Assembly: GCA_028281025.1 (NCBI GenBank)
Contig: JANQKR010000025.1
Span: 1 to 61,226, forward strand
Origin: Croceivirga sp.
GTDB taxonomy: Bacteria; Bacteroidota; Bacteroidia; Flavobacteriales; Flavobacteriaceae
DNA length: 61,226 bases
Direction: 5' to 3'
The position numbers were made by a program, and so were the translations under genes. Every line of letters begins with the position of its first letter. The first letter of the stretch is position 1. Under the pieces are notes generated by a model. The model was not told the origin of the DNA, made no database searches, and worked only from the letters and a program-made list of their open reading frames with translations. Shown here piece after piece: positions 18,630 to 26,265 of the stretch.

Positions 18630-20468
18630 TCAAAAATTCCAAACCAACGGCACGACCAATACCGTAGTTATAAAAAAGAGCAACAGTAAAGGCCCGCCGA
18701 CCCTTACGTAGTCCATAAAAGAATACCCGCCAGCGGACAATACCATGGCGTTGGTTGTCGTTCCAACAGGGGTCAGAAATGCTGTTGATGCACTTACCGC
18801 CACTGTTATTAAATAGGGCTTGGGAGATACTCCCAGGGAATTCGCTGCAATTAGGGCTATAGGGGCCATAAGGACCGCTGTAGCTGAATTGTTTATCGTT
18901 TGGCTAAAAGCTGTGGTCAATAGGAAAATACCTGCTAACAATGCCGTGGGATGAACGCTTCCCAGTACATCCACCAATCCTTCCGCGGCCATTTGGGCAA
19001 CTCCGGTCTTTTGCAGGGCCAAGCCCATTGGAATCATGGCGGCAATCATGACCACACTGGTCCAACTGATTCCTTTGTATGCCTTGGTTATCGGCACACA
19101 ACGGGTCAACATCATGATACCTGCACATATCAAGGCGGCCATTGCACCGGGGAGCACCTTAAAGACCAAAAGTGCGATCAATAAGATCAAGGTGCCCATG
19201 GCGATATAACTTCTAGTGGTCAACTGTGCCACATTCTTTGCCATGGACTCAGGTCTTCCCGAGATCACTACGTTTTCATACAGGGATTTCAAGGTTTCAA
19301 TATTTTCCCATGTCCCCCTGATAACGAAAGCATCGCCCGCTTCCATTTTAATTTTCCCGGTTAAAGGACGATTGTCCCTTGAGGCGGCCAATAGTTGTAC
19401 CCCAGTTTGTTTTAGGTAATGCCCAAGATTGATCACACGACCTACAAAAATCGAGTTTGGTGATATGAACATCTCTGCCATCCCCACCTCCTGATTGATC
19501 AGCTCATTTTTCAGGGTATCCATTTCTACGGGTGTAGGTATTACACCAAGGGAGAATTTAAGCACCAATTTGTCAACATCCTCTGCTTCACCCTTAACGG
19601 TAATGATATCATGGTACCGCATTTCGGTATCCGGGTCGGGCAATTCCACGAATTGGGGAACCTTTTGTTTTAAGGGGCTCGGGTGCCTCCTTTTTAGCCT
19701 CATGACGGAAACATTGTGTCTTCCTTCAAAATCCCAATCCTCAATTTTGGTATTGATAAGGGGGGACATCGAACGAATCCGCAATCGATACAGGTTATCG
19801 CCAACACTATAATTCTCAATCCACTTATGCATTTCCACATCAATGTCCACCGGTTTTTCCTTTGTGGTATTCGAAGGCATCAAACGATAGCCCACATATC
19901 GGAAATAAAGAATGGTGATAAGTAACAAAGGGAGGCCAATCAAAGAGAACTCAAAAAAACTAAACCCTTCCAGGTTGTTTTCGATGAGGGTATTGCTGGC
20001 GATGATATTTGGTGGGGTCCCGGTCAAGGTCAATAAACCACCGGTATTGGAACCGAATGCTACGGGCATCAATAACTTTGAGGGCAAGGTCCCAGCATTC
20101 CATGCTGCGGAAACGGTAACAGGAAGCAAAGCTGCCACCGTGCCTGTGTTACTCACAAAACCTGAAAGCACGCTTGCCCCTAAAGTCACAATAACCAATA
20201 ATTTAGGCACACTTTTTTTTGCCCAACTTACAAAGCGCTGTCCGGCAATCGCCGTCCAACCTGTTCTGGAAAGCCCTTCACCAATAATAAACAGGGCCGC
20301 AATCATAATTACGGTAGCATTGCTAAATCCGCTCAACGCCTCCTCGGCGGTCAAAATACCCGTAAGAAAGAGCGTAATCATTGAAATTAACGCTACAACA
20401 TCTGGTGGGAACTTTCCCCAAATAAAGAGGAGAATCGTTATGGTAAGAATGATTAAAAGTGTAATCAT
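18630..20468 (-). CDS. SLC13/DASS family anion permease with two RCK_C (TrkA-C) domains
   Basis: Inner-membrane transporter for an anion such as a dicarboxylate or sulfate. The 612 residues have the arsenical-pump/DASS layout: five or six N-terminal helices with SNTGTVAALLPV and NTGGLLTLTGTPPN, a cytosolic insert (about 210-410) with two TrkA-C-like modules, then C-terminal helices with the second copy NNSATAVLMAPI and TPVGTTTNAMV. The substrate is not determined by sequence. It sits between a stress protein gene (18 nt gap) and the PEPCK-like gene. Its 3' end is duplicated as a relic before pckA. Confidence 0.88.
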   Translation of the reverse strand: MITLLIILTITILLFIWGKFPPDVVALISMITLFLTGILTAEEALSGFSNATVIMIAALFIIGEGLSRTGWTAIAGQRFVSWAKKSVPKLLVIVTLGASVLSGFVSNTGTVAALLPVTVSAAWNAGTLPSKLLMPVAFGSNTGGLLTLTGTPPNIIASNTLIENNLEGFSFFEFSLIGLPLLLITILYFRYVGYRLMPSNTTKEKPVDIDVEMHKWIENYSVGDNLYRLRIRSMSPLINTKIEDWDFEGRHNVSVMRLKRRHPSPLKQKVPQFVELPDPDTEMRYHDIITVKGEAEDVDKLVLKFSLGVIPTPVEMDTLKNELINQEVGMAEMFISPNSIFVGRVINLGHYLKQTGVQLLAASRDNRPLTGKIKMEAGDAFVIRGTWENIETLKSLYENVVISGRPESMAKNVAQLTTRSYIAMGTLILLIALLVFKVLPGAMAALICAGIMMLTRCVPITKAYKGISWTSVVMIAAMIPMGLALQKTGVAQMAAEGLVDVLGSVHPTALLAGIFLLTTAFSQTINNSATAVLMAPIALIAANSLGVSPKPYLITVAVSASTAFLTPVGTTTNAMVLSAGGYSFMDYVRVGGPLLLLFFITTVLVVPLVWNF

Positions 20469-20486
20469 TTGGAGTCTTTCATCGTA

Positions 20487-21278
20487 TTAATCCAATGTCA
20501 ATACGGGGACACTGGAATGTAGGGTCAGTAATTTTGTCAAACGACCTTCTGAAGGTTTTGTCTTTTGCGCATGGTTTCTGGGCAAAATGGCCAAAAGGTC
20601 AATGTTTTTTTCCTCGATGTAATCCAATATCCCTTTTTCTATGTCTTCATTTTTTTCAAAAGTGTGTTCGGCGTAAAAATGTTCCAAATAGTACTCCAAG
20701 GTTCTTTCATTGGTCTCAACGATCACCTTTTCCTCATAGATGGACTCCTTATAGATGGTCAATACGTGTACTTTGGCATTAAAGGAACGGGCAACATCCA
20801 ATAGTAATCCCAAAACCTTGGGTTCCTCAATTTCTTCCTTGCCCAATACCAAGGCAATTGCCTGGGGCTTTTGGATTTGGGTGCCAAATGGAACCGATAT
20901 AACCGGGCAATCCGCGTCCAGTACCAATTGTGATGTATTGGTCAACGGTTCCCCTACACTGGAATCGCCCAAAGTGCCCATAATGATCAAATCTGCCTTT
21001 TGGGCCCTCCTTGACCTTAAAATGGTCTCTTCCAAATCCCCTTGGGAAATCAATAATTCCGGATGCCAATGTGTTCTTTTATTTAAGTTGGATACTTCCC
21101 TGGCAAAGTTTTCCATGACTTCTTTGCGCTCCCTATCGCTAACCTCAGTAGTGCTAACGTATAGCGCCGTAATCTGTATGGGATTATCATACCCCACAAA
21201 ACTCAGGGTGTAGTCCAATGCTGCTATAGCCGGTTCCGTAAAATCAAAGGGAACCAAAATTTTTTTAATACTGCTCAT
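20487..21278 (-). CDS. Universal stress protein, tandem UspA domains
   Basis: Cytoplasmic stress protein with two Usp domains (about residues 1-140 and 150-263). The first ends with IIMGTLGDSSVGEPLTNTSQ and LDADCPVISVP, the usual G-2x-G-9x-G region; the second is more degenerate, ending LLTLHSSVPVLTLD. It is the first gene of the run to SLC13 and PEPCK-like protein. A -7 element (TACTTTTG, 21316-21323, minus strand) lies 37 nt upstream. An FNR-like palindrome at 21404-21415 is about 85 bp from that -7, not at the fixed distance seen elsewhere. Confidence 0.88.
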   Translation of the reverse strand: MSSIKKILVPFDFTEPAIAALDYTLSFVGYDNPIQITALYVSTTEVSDRERKEVMENFAREVSNLNKRTHWHPELLISQGDLEETILRSRRAQKADLIIMGTLGDSSVGEPLTNTSQLVLDADCPVISVPFGTQIQKPQAIALVLGKEEIEEPKVLGLLLDVARSFNAKVHVLTIYKESIYEEKVIVETNERTLEYYLEHFYAEHTFEKNEDIEKGILDYIEEKNIDLLAILPRNHAQKTKPSEGRLTKLLTLHSSVPVLTLD

Positions 21279-21315
21279 ACCTATGAAATTTCTATTACTG
21301 GATCAATTCCAAAGC

Positions 21316-21323
21316 CAAAAGTA
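21316..21323 (-). promoter_or_regulatory. -7 promoter element of the usp-SLC13-PEPCK-like unit
   Basis: Minus-strand TACTTTTG is a perfect TAnnTTTG match, ending 37 nt upstream of the usp ATG at 21278. Confidence 0.45.
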
Positions 21324-21403
21324 TAATCCATCCCAATCCTAAAACATGATGGATATCAGGTTTCCCGTTTTTCATTTCATTTTAAAGTTTTCATAACACC
21401 ATA

Positions 21404-21415
21404 TGATAGATGTCA
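21404..21415. promoter_or_regulatory. FNR-like palindrome TGATAGATGTCA (no matched -7 element)
   Basis: Matches TGAY-N4-RTCA in the divergent region between usp and the DUF2490 gene. Unlike the other sites there is no TAnnTTTG at the fixed 29.5-bp offset on either strand (GAACTTGC on plus, ATGAAATG on minus), so its role is doubtful or of another class. Confidence 0.4.
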
Positions 21416-21468
21416 TTATTTGCAAAAAATATGAGGGGGAACTTGCGCCCGTTTTTTAACGACATAGC

Positions 21469-22206
21469 ATGGGAAATCCATCGGTGAACCACCCAAACAG
21501 ACTACGAAGTCTTTTACTCCAAACCCTTTTTTTTCTATCAATCGTGGGTGTCCACGGTCAAGAAAACACCAAGACCGATATTGGTAGCTGGATGGTGTTC
21601 TCCATGGACAACCAACTATCCGAAAAATGGAGTGTACCAGTGGTGGCCATTTTATGCTATGAGAATTTGGCCGAACAAACGGAATTCGGTTTTATCAGGA
21701 CGGGATTGACGTATAAAACAAGCCCAACCTTAAAATTAACCCTGGGCACCGCCTATGTGGATTCACAACCTTTGTACCATCATGAATTCGAAACCTTGAC
21801 CACCCAGGTCTGGATCTATGAACAAGCCACTCTAAAAACGGGAACGCTGCAACATAGGTTGCGCATGGAACATCGGTGGATCGACAAACCCACCGACAAC
21901 ATCTTTAACACCAGATTACGCTATAGACTTGGTTTTAAACAAAGACTTGGTACTACCTATTATATTAAATGTACGGACGAACCCTTTTTTAATTTTGATG
22001 AACTCTATATTGACCAAAACCGATTTTTTGTGGGTATTGGGAGAAAACTAGGTAAGGATGTTTCCATGGAGTTCGGGTATTTTAAAACCCATGTGGGCAA
22101 AAAAAACTTCGACAGACTAAGGGTAGCCGTGCACTTAAAAACCCTATTCTTTAAGAGAAATCCAGAAGATTTCACGCAATCAAATTTTGATGATTCCTTA
22201 AAATAG
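21469..22206 (+). CDS. DUF2490 domain-containing outer-membrane protein
   Basis: A 245-residue secreted protein of the DUF2490 type, predicted outer-membrane beta-barrel. The N-terminal signal peptide spans about residues 12-30 (TLFFLSIVGVHGQ). The mature part starts with the family pattern TDIGSWMVFSMDNQLSEKW, followed by repeated amphipathic strands (TEFGFIRTGLTYKT, QHRLRMEHRWID, TRLRYRLGFKQRL, NRFFVGIGRKLG). Function unknown. It is followed after 75-85 nt by tonB, which has its own promoter. Confidence 0.78.
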   Translation: MGNPSVNHPNRLRSLLLQTLFFLSIVGVHGQENTKTDIGSWMVFSMDNQLSEKWSVPVVAILCYENLAEQTEFGFIRTGLTYKTSPTLKLTLGTAYVDSQPLYHHEFETLTTQVWIYEQATLKTGTLQHRLRMEHRWIDKPTDNIFNTRLRYRLGFKQRLGTTYYIKCTDEPFFNFDELYIDQNRFFVGIGRKLGKDVSMEFGYFKTHVGKKNFDRLRVAVHLKTLFFKRNPEDFTQSNFDDSLK

Positions 22207-22226
22207 GGGGCATAAAATTGGAAACT

Positions 22227-22269
22227 TGATAAATATCATGTTTTTTCCGGCATATGAATTCTACTTTTA
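22227..22269 (+). promoter_or_regulatory. FNR-type promoter of tonB (operator TGATAAATATCA, -7 TACTTTTA)
   Basis: The palindrome TTGATAAATATCAT (22226-22239) is close to the FNR consensus TTGAT-N4-ATCAA. Its centre (22232.5) is 29.5 bp from the first T of TACTTTTA (22262-22269). The predicted start of transcription, around 22275, is 6 to 18 nt upstream of the two possible ATGs. Confidence 0.72.
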
Positions 22270-22292
22270 TCAACAAATAAATGTTAAATGTC

Positions 22293-23018
22293 ATGGAAGT
22301 CAAGAAAAACCCAAAAGCCGATTTAAATCGAAATAGTGGCCTATATTTTGTGATTGGGCTGACTATAGTATTGTTTGCCACTTGGCGTATGTTGGAGCAC
22401 AAAACCTATGTCTCCGATGAAGAATTCGTCAATGTATTGAATGTAATGGATGAAATGGATGAAGAAGTGCCAATTACCGAAACCTTAAGGACCGCTCCGC
22501 CCCCACCCCCACCAGCAGCTCCAGATGTTATTGAAGTTGTGGAGGATATAGAGGAAGTGGAAGAGACCATCATTGAAAGTACCGAGAGTAGCCAGGACAA
22601 GTTTGTTGAGGATGTGGTGGTAAGTGTTGATGATGTCGATGTTGGCGAGGAAGAGGAAGAGATTTTGGTTCCATTTGCGGTTATTGAAAACGTTCCCGTA
22701 TTTCCAGGTTGTGAAAACCTGAGCAGTGAAGCGGAACGCAAAGCTTGCTTTAACCAAAAAATCCAGGAACATATTCAAAAGAATTTTAATTATCCGAAAA
22801 CTGCCCTGGAAATGGGCATTAGTGGAAGGGTCTTCGTACAGTTCGAAATTGATGGTACCGGTAAAGTTTCCGGCATTAGAAAACGTGGACCAGACCGCCT
22901 TTTGGAAGAGGAAGCTGTTCGAATCATAGCTTCACTTCCACAGATGAAGCCGGGAATGCAGCGTGGCCGTCCAGCAAAAGTTGGCTATAGTATCCCTATT
23001 AATTTTATGATGCAATAG
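22293..23018 (+). CDS. tonB: Energy transducer TonB
   Basis: Periplasm-spanning protein that couples ExbB/ExbD energy to outer-membrane receptors. Start chosen at 22293 (MEVKKNPKADLNRNSGLYF), the usual N-terminus in the phylum; an ATG at 22281 would add four residues. A membrane anchor (residues 16-33) is followed by a Pro-rich and acidic linker and a C-terminal TonB domain (about 150-241) with YPKTALEMGISGRVFVQFEI. The gene has an FNR-type promoter and may serve the copper receptor at 29066 under low oxygen. Confidence 0.92.
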   Translation: MEVKKNPKADLNRNSGLYFVIGLTIVLFATWRMLEHKTYVSDEEFVNVLNVMDEMDEEVPITETLRTAPPPPPPAAPDVIEVVEDIEEVEETIIESTESSQDKFVEDVVVSVDDVDVGEEEEEILVPFAVIENVPVFPGCENLSSEAERKACFNQKIQEHIQKNFNYPKTALEMGISGRVFVQFEIDGTGKVSGIRKRGPDRLLEEEAVRIIASLPQMKPGMQRGRPAKVGYSIPINFMMQ

Positions 23019-23043
23019 CTGGGTTTCCATAACATTCATTTTG

Positions 23044-23077
23044 GCCCCGGAGTCTTTAAAAGCTTCGGGGCTTTTTT
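23044..23077 (+). terminator. Rho-independent terminator of tonB
   Basis: A 9-bp stem GCCCCGGAG/CTTCGGGGC (23044-23052 with 23063-23071) is followed by six T. It overlaps the stop codon of the convergent M14 gene. Confidence 0.8.
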
Positions 23078-24269
23078 ATTGCCATGGTGCTTTTTGGTAG
23101 TCCGTGGCCTTGGAATTGCGTTCCCTATTTTTTAAGACCAAATGGGTTTTGTCCATTTCCCGGGTCCTGTATCCCAGTAAGTGGAAAAAAGACTTTGCAA
23201 AAAATCGGGCAATCCGTTTGTCCACGTAAAGCGCATCTTTTTTGGCAGACGCCCATTTCACGCCCGGCAATAAGGCCAAAAAATCATCAACCCTTAACTT
23301 TCTAAGATATTTTGACAACCACAGGAAAAAGTACGGGATGCTCCTAATAAAGTAAAAGCCTTCGTAACCCTTATCTTGGTAAAGCGGCATGAACAATTGC
23401 CTACTTTTGTCCGTGGTTATTGAAGTGCCTTGGGCCATGGAAATTGTAGTGCCCTTGGGTACGGTTTGAAAATTGATAAAACCTGGGAGCATTTCAAATT
23501 CCTCGCCCTCTTTAATTAGATACTGATAGTAGATTTCAAAGAAACGTTTTGGGGTCCTGGACTTATTCAGCTTCATCCGCAAGGTCTTGAGCTCTTGCTT
23601 GTGCATGGGGCAATACCCGGTGAGTCCCAGGGTATACCAAATAAAGTTTTCCGCGTTTACGATGGCTTTGATATCGCCATGTTGTCCACTTTCAAAGCCA
23701 AAGGCCACATACCCCAAATCGTTGATATAACTCAGTAAAGCCCCTGTTAAGTACTCTTCAATGCCAAGAATACTGGGCAAGGGAAAGTTTCTGGTGAACC
23801 TCCGGTTCAACAGGCTGTCATTCATGACAATAAAAGGTTCCGTTTCACCGGAAGTAGTGTGTAAATCAATGAAGTAAAATGGTGGGGAGGCGGTTTCCAA
23901 AATCTGGTTGATCAAGGTATGCAATGACAGCATCTCTTTCTCTTCAATACTTCTGGAAGGCTTGGGGGCGGACAGGCTTTCCATTCTATGGGGAAACCAT
24001 ATCCTGTTCAAGTCTTCATCAATAAAACGGGCATCCATCGGTAGTGCCGATAGATTACCGGCAATACCAAAAAATTCACCGGAAAAATGGGCGGATCCGT
24101 CCTCCATCCGGGAAAAAACATTCTGCAAGGCCTTGACCCCAGCGGGCTCGTTTCCGTGAATGCCCCCAAAAAACACTATCGTTGGGCCTGGAGCTTCTCC
24201 TTTAATATGGCCAATAATCCTATGTACCTCTTTAGAGGTCCCATTTATTGTTGTAACAGGTTGGGGCAT
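23076..24269 (-). CDS. Succinylglutamate desuccinylase/aspartoacylase-like M14 zinc hydrolase
   Basis: Predicted zinc-dependent amide hydrolase of the AstE/AspA branch of M14. The 397 residues carry the zinc motif FFGGIHGNEPAG (HxxE) near residues 33-44, the Arg/Asn pair in DEDLNRIWFPH near 85, and the third ligand in FIDLHTTSGETEP near 145. The substrate is unknown. Its ATG shares one base with the stop of the upstream GCS2-CBS gene (TAATG, 24267-24271), so the two proteins are translationally coupled and probably act on the same compound. Confidence 0.82.
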   Translation of the reverse strand: MPQPVTTINGTSKEVHRIIGHIKGEAPGPTIVFFGGIHGNEPAGVKALQNVFSRMEDGSAHFSGEFFGIAGNLSALPMDARFIDEDLNRIWFPHRMESLSAPKPSRSIEEKEMLSLHTLINQILETASPPFYFIDLHTTSGETEPFIVMNDSLLNRRFTRNFPLPSILGIEEYLTGALLSYINDLGYVAFGFESGQHGDIKAIVNAENFIWYTLGLTGYCPMHKQELKTLRMKLNKSRTPKRFFEIYYQYLIKEGEEFEMLPGFINFQTVPKGTTISMAQGTSITTDKSRQLFMPLYQDKGYEGFYFIRSIPYFFLWLSKYLRKLRVDDFLALLPGVKWASAKKDALYVDKRIARFFAKSFFHLLGYRTREMDKTHLVLKNRERNSKATDYQKAPWQ

Positions 24270-26116
24270 TAAGAAAAATCTGTTTTACTGAGAATTCCTA
24301 CCAAAGTATTGTCCAAAACCACCGGAAGACAACCAATTTTATTTGTTTCCATGGATGCTAAAGCTAGGGAAACTTCTGATTCTGGCGAAATGGTAATGAC
24401 ATCTTTTATCATCACATCCGACACTACGGTACTTTCAAAATTGACTTCTTTTTCCAAAGATTCCAAATATCCCCAGGTAAGAAGCCCTGCCAATTCCCCA
24501 TGATCGTTTTCCACCGGAATATGATGGATTCCATTCCATTCCATAATGGCCTTTGCCATACTCACATAGTCATCCTCATTCAGTTTCAACAGATGGGTGG
24601 TCATTAATTCCTTGACCAATCTGGGGGTGCGGTTGTCCTTTTCCAGATGAATATCCTCCCACTTGTGGATCGGAAGGTTATTGGTCTGATTTTCCACCAT
24701 TTTCTTGGTCAATAACACGAGCGATTTATCCGTTTTGAACTTTTTCTTCAATTTTCTTATGTTGGCCACTTGCCACTGCTCTCCCGTCCTGCCTTTGGTC
24801 CTGGCCTCAATTATGCCCAAAAGACGTTCTACGTCCTCATCATCGACCCCACATCTATGTAGCCCCTTATAAGCGATGGGCAAAAGTTTGTTCAAAACCA
24901 ATTTCTTGGCGGTATACGATTCACCGCACCAGGAAAACAAGGTCTCTTTTCCAGATCTCGCCGCCTTGATAAAATTGGTTTTGGCAGCCTTAAAATCCAT
25001 TTGGGATGGCATATCATCAAAGGCCCTTGGACGACCCTTCATCAATCCAACCCAAAAAGCAAAGTTTGCCATCTCGTCCAATACGGAAGGGCCGGAAGGG
25101 ATATATCTGTTTTCGATCCTAAGATGGGGTTTCCCATTGCCAACACCATAACAGGCCCTGTTCCACCTATAGACCGTTCCATTATGCAAACAAAGTGCGG
25201 GCAGTTTGGGTATCTCCCCCTTGTTCAACTTTTCAAGGGAATTCTGCTCAATGGGTTTGGTCAATAATATACGGTGTTTGGAAATATCCTGCTTAAATAT
25301 TTCTGCCACATCTCCTTTTTCCCAGTGGTCCCCAAAGCCAACCCTTGGCGTTTGGTTGCGAAGGGCCGAGGCTGTTTTTCGGGTATCCAGACTTTGTTGG
25401 AACAAGGCTATCCTGGTCTCTTTCCATAACTCCCTGCCCATGAGCATTGGAGAGTTGCAGCAGACCGAAAGTACGGGGCCCGCTATGGCCTGGGCCCAAT
25501 TATAGCTTTGCACAAAATCATGCGAGGGTATCTGAAGGTGCAACTGGAAGCTTGTATTGCAGGCCTCAAACATAACGGAATCATGTCTTAGGAACAGTTC
25601 GTCCACCCCGCGGATTTTGAGATTAAAATCGCCCCCTTTATAGGTTTTAAGCATTTCATTCAATGCAAAATACCGTGGTATAGGGGTCAAATGGTCCAGT
25701 CCAACCTCTTTTTTACCAATAGTGGGCAAAATTCCGGCCAGCAATAGTTTTGTATTCAATCCCTTGGCCTTTTTAGCCGCCTTTTCAAGTAATCTACGTA
25801 ATTGGTCCTCAACCAATGAAAAACAATTCCCTTTTAGTTCAAAGGGATCCAGGTTGATCTCAATATTATAACTTGCTAATTCAGTAGTAAAATGTGCATC
25901 ATTGATAGCATCCAACAATTCCAGGTTCACCCCAAACGGCCTATAGTCCTCATCTATAAGGCAGAGCTCCTGCTCTGCTCCAATACGAACGATATCATCT
26001 TCAAAAAGCCCTCTTTCCAGTAAAAGCTCAAGTGCCTTAATATCGTCTATTAAATGTTGTACAAAGGCCATTCGTTCCACAATGTCCTTTGTATTGTTTT
26101 TAATCATTTCTCCCAT
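24269..26116 (-). CDS. GCS2-family carboxylate-amine ligase fused to a CBS domain pair
   Basis: ATP-dependent ligase of the glutamate-cysteine ligase 2 family (residues about 1-480) with a C-terminal pair of CBS domains (about 500-615), which usually sense adenine nucleotides. Ligase signs are GAEQELCLIDED, NIEINLDPFEL, TPRVGFGDHWEKG and HLRIENRYIPSGPS; CBS signs are MEWNGIHHIPVEND and SVVSDVM-like TVVSDVMIKDV. The start is set to ATG 26116 because the predicted FNR-type promoter (-7 at 26134-26141) lies upstream of it; a TTG at 26170 would overlap the operator. The product formed is unknown. Confidence 0.82.
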   Translation of the reverse strand: MGEMIKNNTKDIVERMAFVQHLIDDIKALELLLERGLFEDDIVRIGAEQELCLIDEDYRPFGVNLELLDAINDAHFTTELASYNIEINLDPFELKGNCFSLVEDQLRRLLEKAAKKAKGLNTKLLLAGILPTIGKKEVGLDHLTPIPRYFALNEMLKTYKGGDFNLKIRGVDELFLRHDSVMFEACNTSFQLHLQIPSHDFVQSYNWAQAIAGPVLSVCCNSPMLMGRELWKETRIALFQQSLDTRKTASALRNQTPRVGFGDHWEKGDVAEIFKQDISKHRILLTKPIEQNSLEKLNKGEIPKLPALCLHNGTVYRWNRACYGVGNGKPHLRIENRYIPSGPSVLDEMANFAFWVGLMKGRPRAFDDMPSQMDFKAAKTNFIKAARSGKETLFSWCGESYTAKKLVLNKLLPIAYKGLHRCGVDDEDVERLLGIIEARTKGRTGEQWQVANIRKLKKKFKTDKSLVLLTKKMVENQTNNLPIHKWEDIHLEKDNRTPRLVKELMTTHLLKLNEDDYVSMAKAIMEWNGIHHIPVENDHGELAGLLTWGYLESLEKEVNFESTVVSDVMIKDVITISPESEVSLALASMETNKIGCLPVVLDNTLVGILSKTDFS

Positions 26117-26133
26117 AAGGAGCTTCTTTTTAA

Positions 26134-26176
26134 CAAATCTAACGATCCGTAGGCGTTGAAAACATGACAATTATCA
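26134..26176 (-). promoter_or_regulatory. FNR-type promoter of the GCS2-CBS/M14 operon (operator TGACAATTATCA, -7 TAGATTTG)
   Basis: Operator at 26165-26176. On the minus strand the -7 TAGATTTG (26141 to 26134) is a perfect TAnnTTTG match exactly 29.5 bp from the operator centre (26170.5). The leader to the ATG at 26116 would be about 12 nt. Confidence 0.72.
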
Positions 26177-26204
26177 GCCTAGAGGCTTTGAAAATATGCC
26201 GAAA

Positions 26205-26247
26205 TGACATTTATCATATTTTCTTTGGTCGAACGCTAATATTTTTG
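26205..26247 (+). promoter_or_regulatory. FNR-type promoter of hemN (operator TGACATTTATCA, -7 TATTTTTG)
   Basis: Operator at 26205-26216, centre 26210.5. The -7 element TATTTTTG begins at 26240, again 29.5 bp away. A second operator for the divergent gene lies 40 bp to the left. Confidence 0.75.
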
Positions 26248-26265
26248 GAAGTATATCGAACAGGT

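Noticed and set aside
26164-26265. Upstream extension of hemN to the ATG at 26164
   Set aside because: It contains both operators and the -7 element; the family N-terminus begins at 26266.
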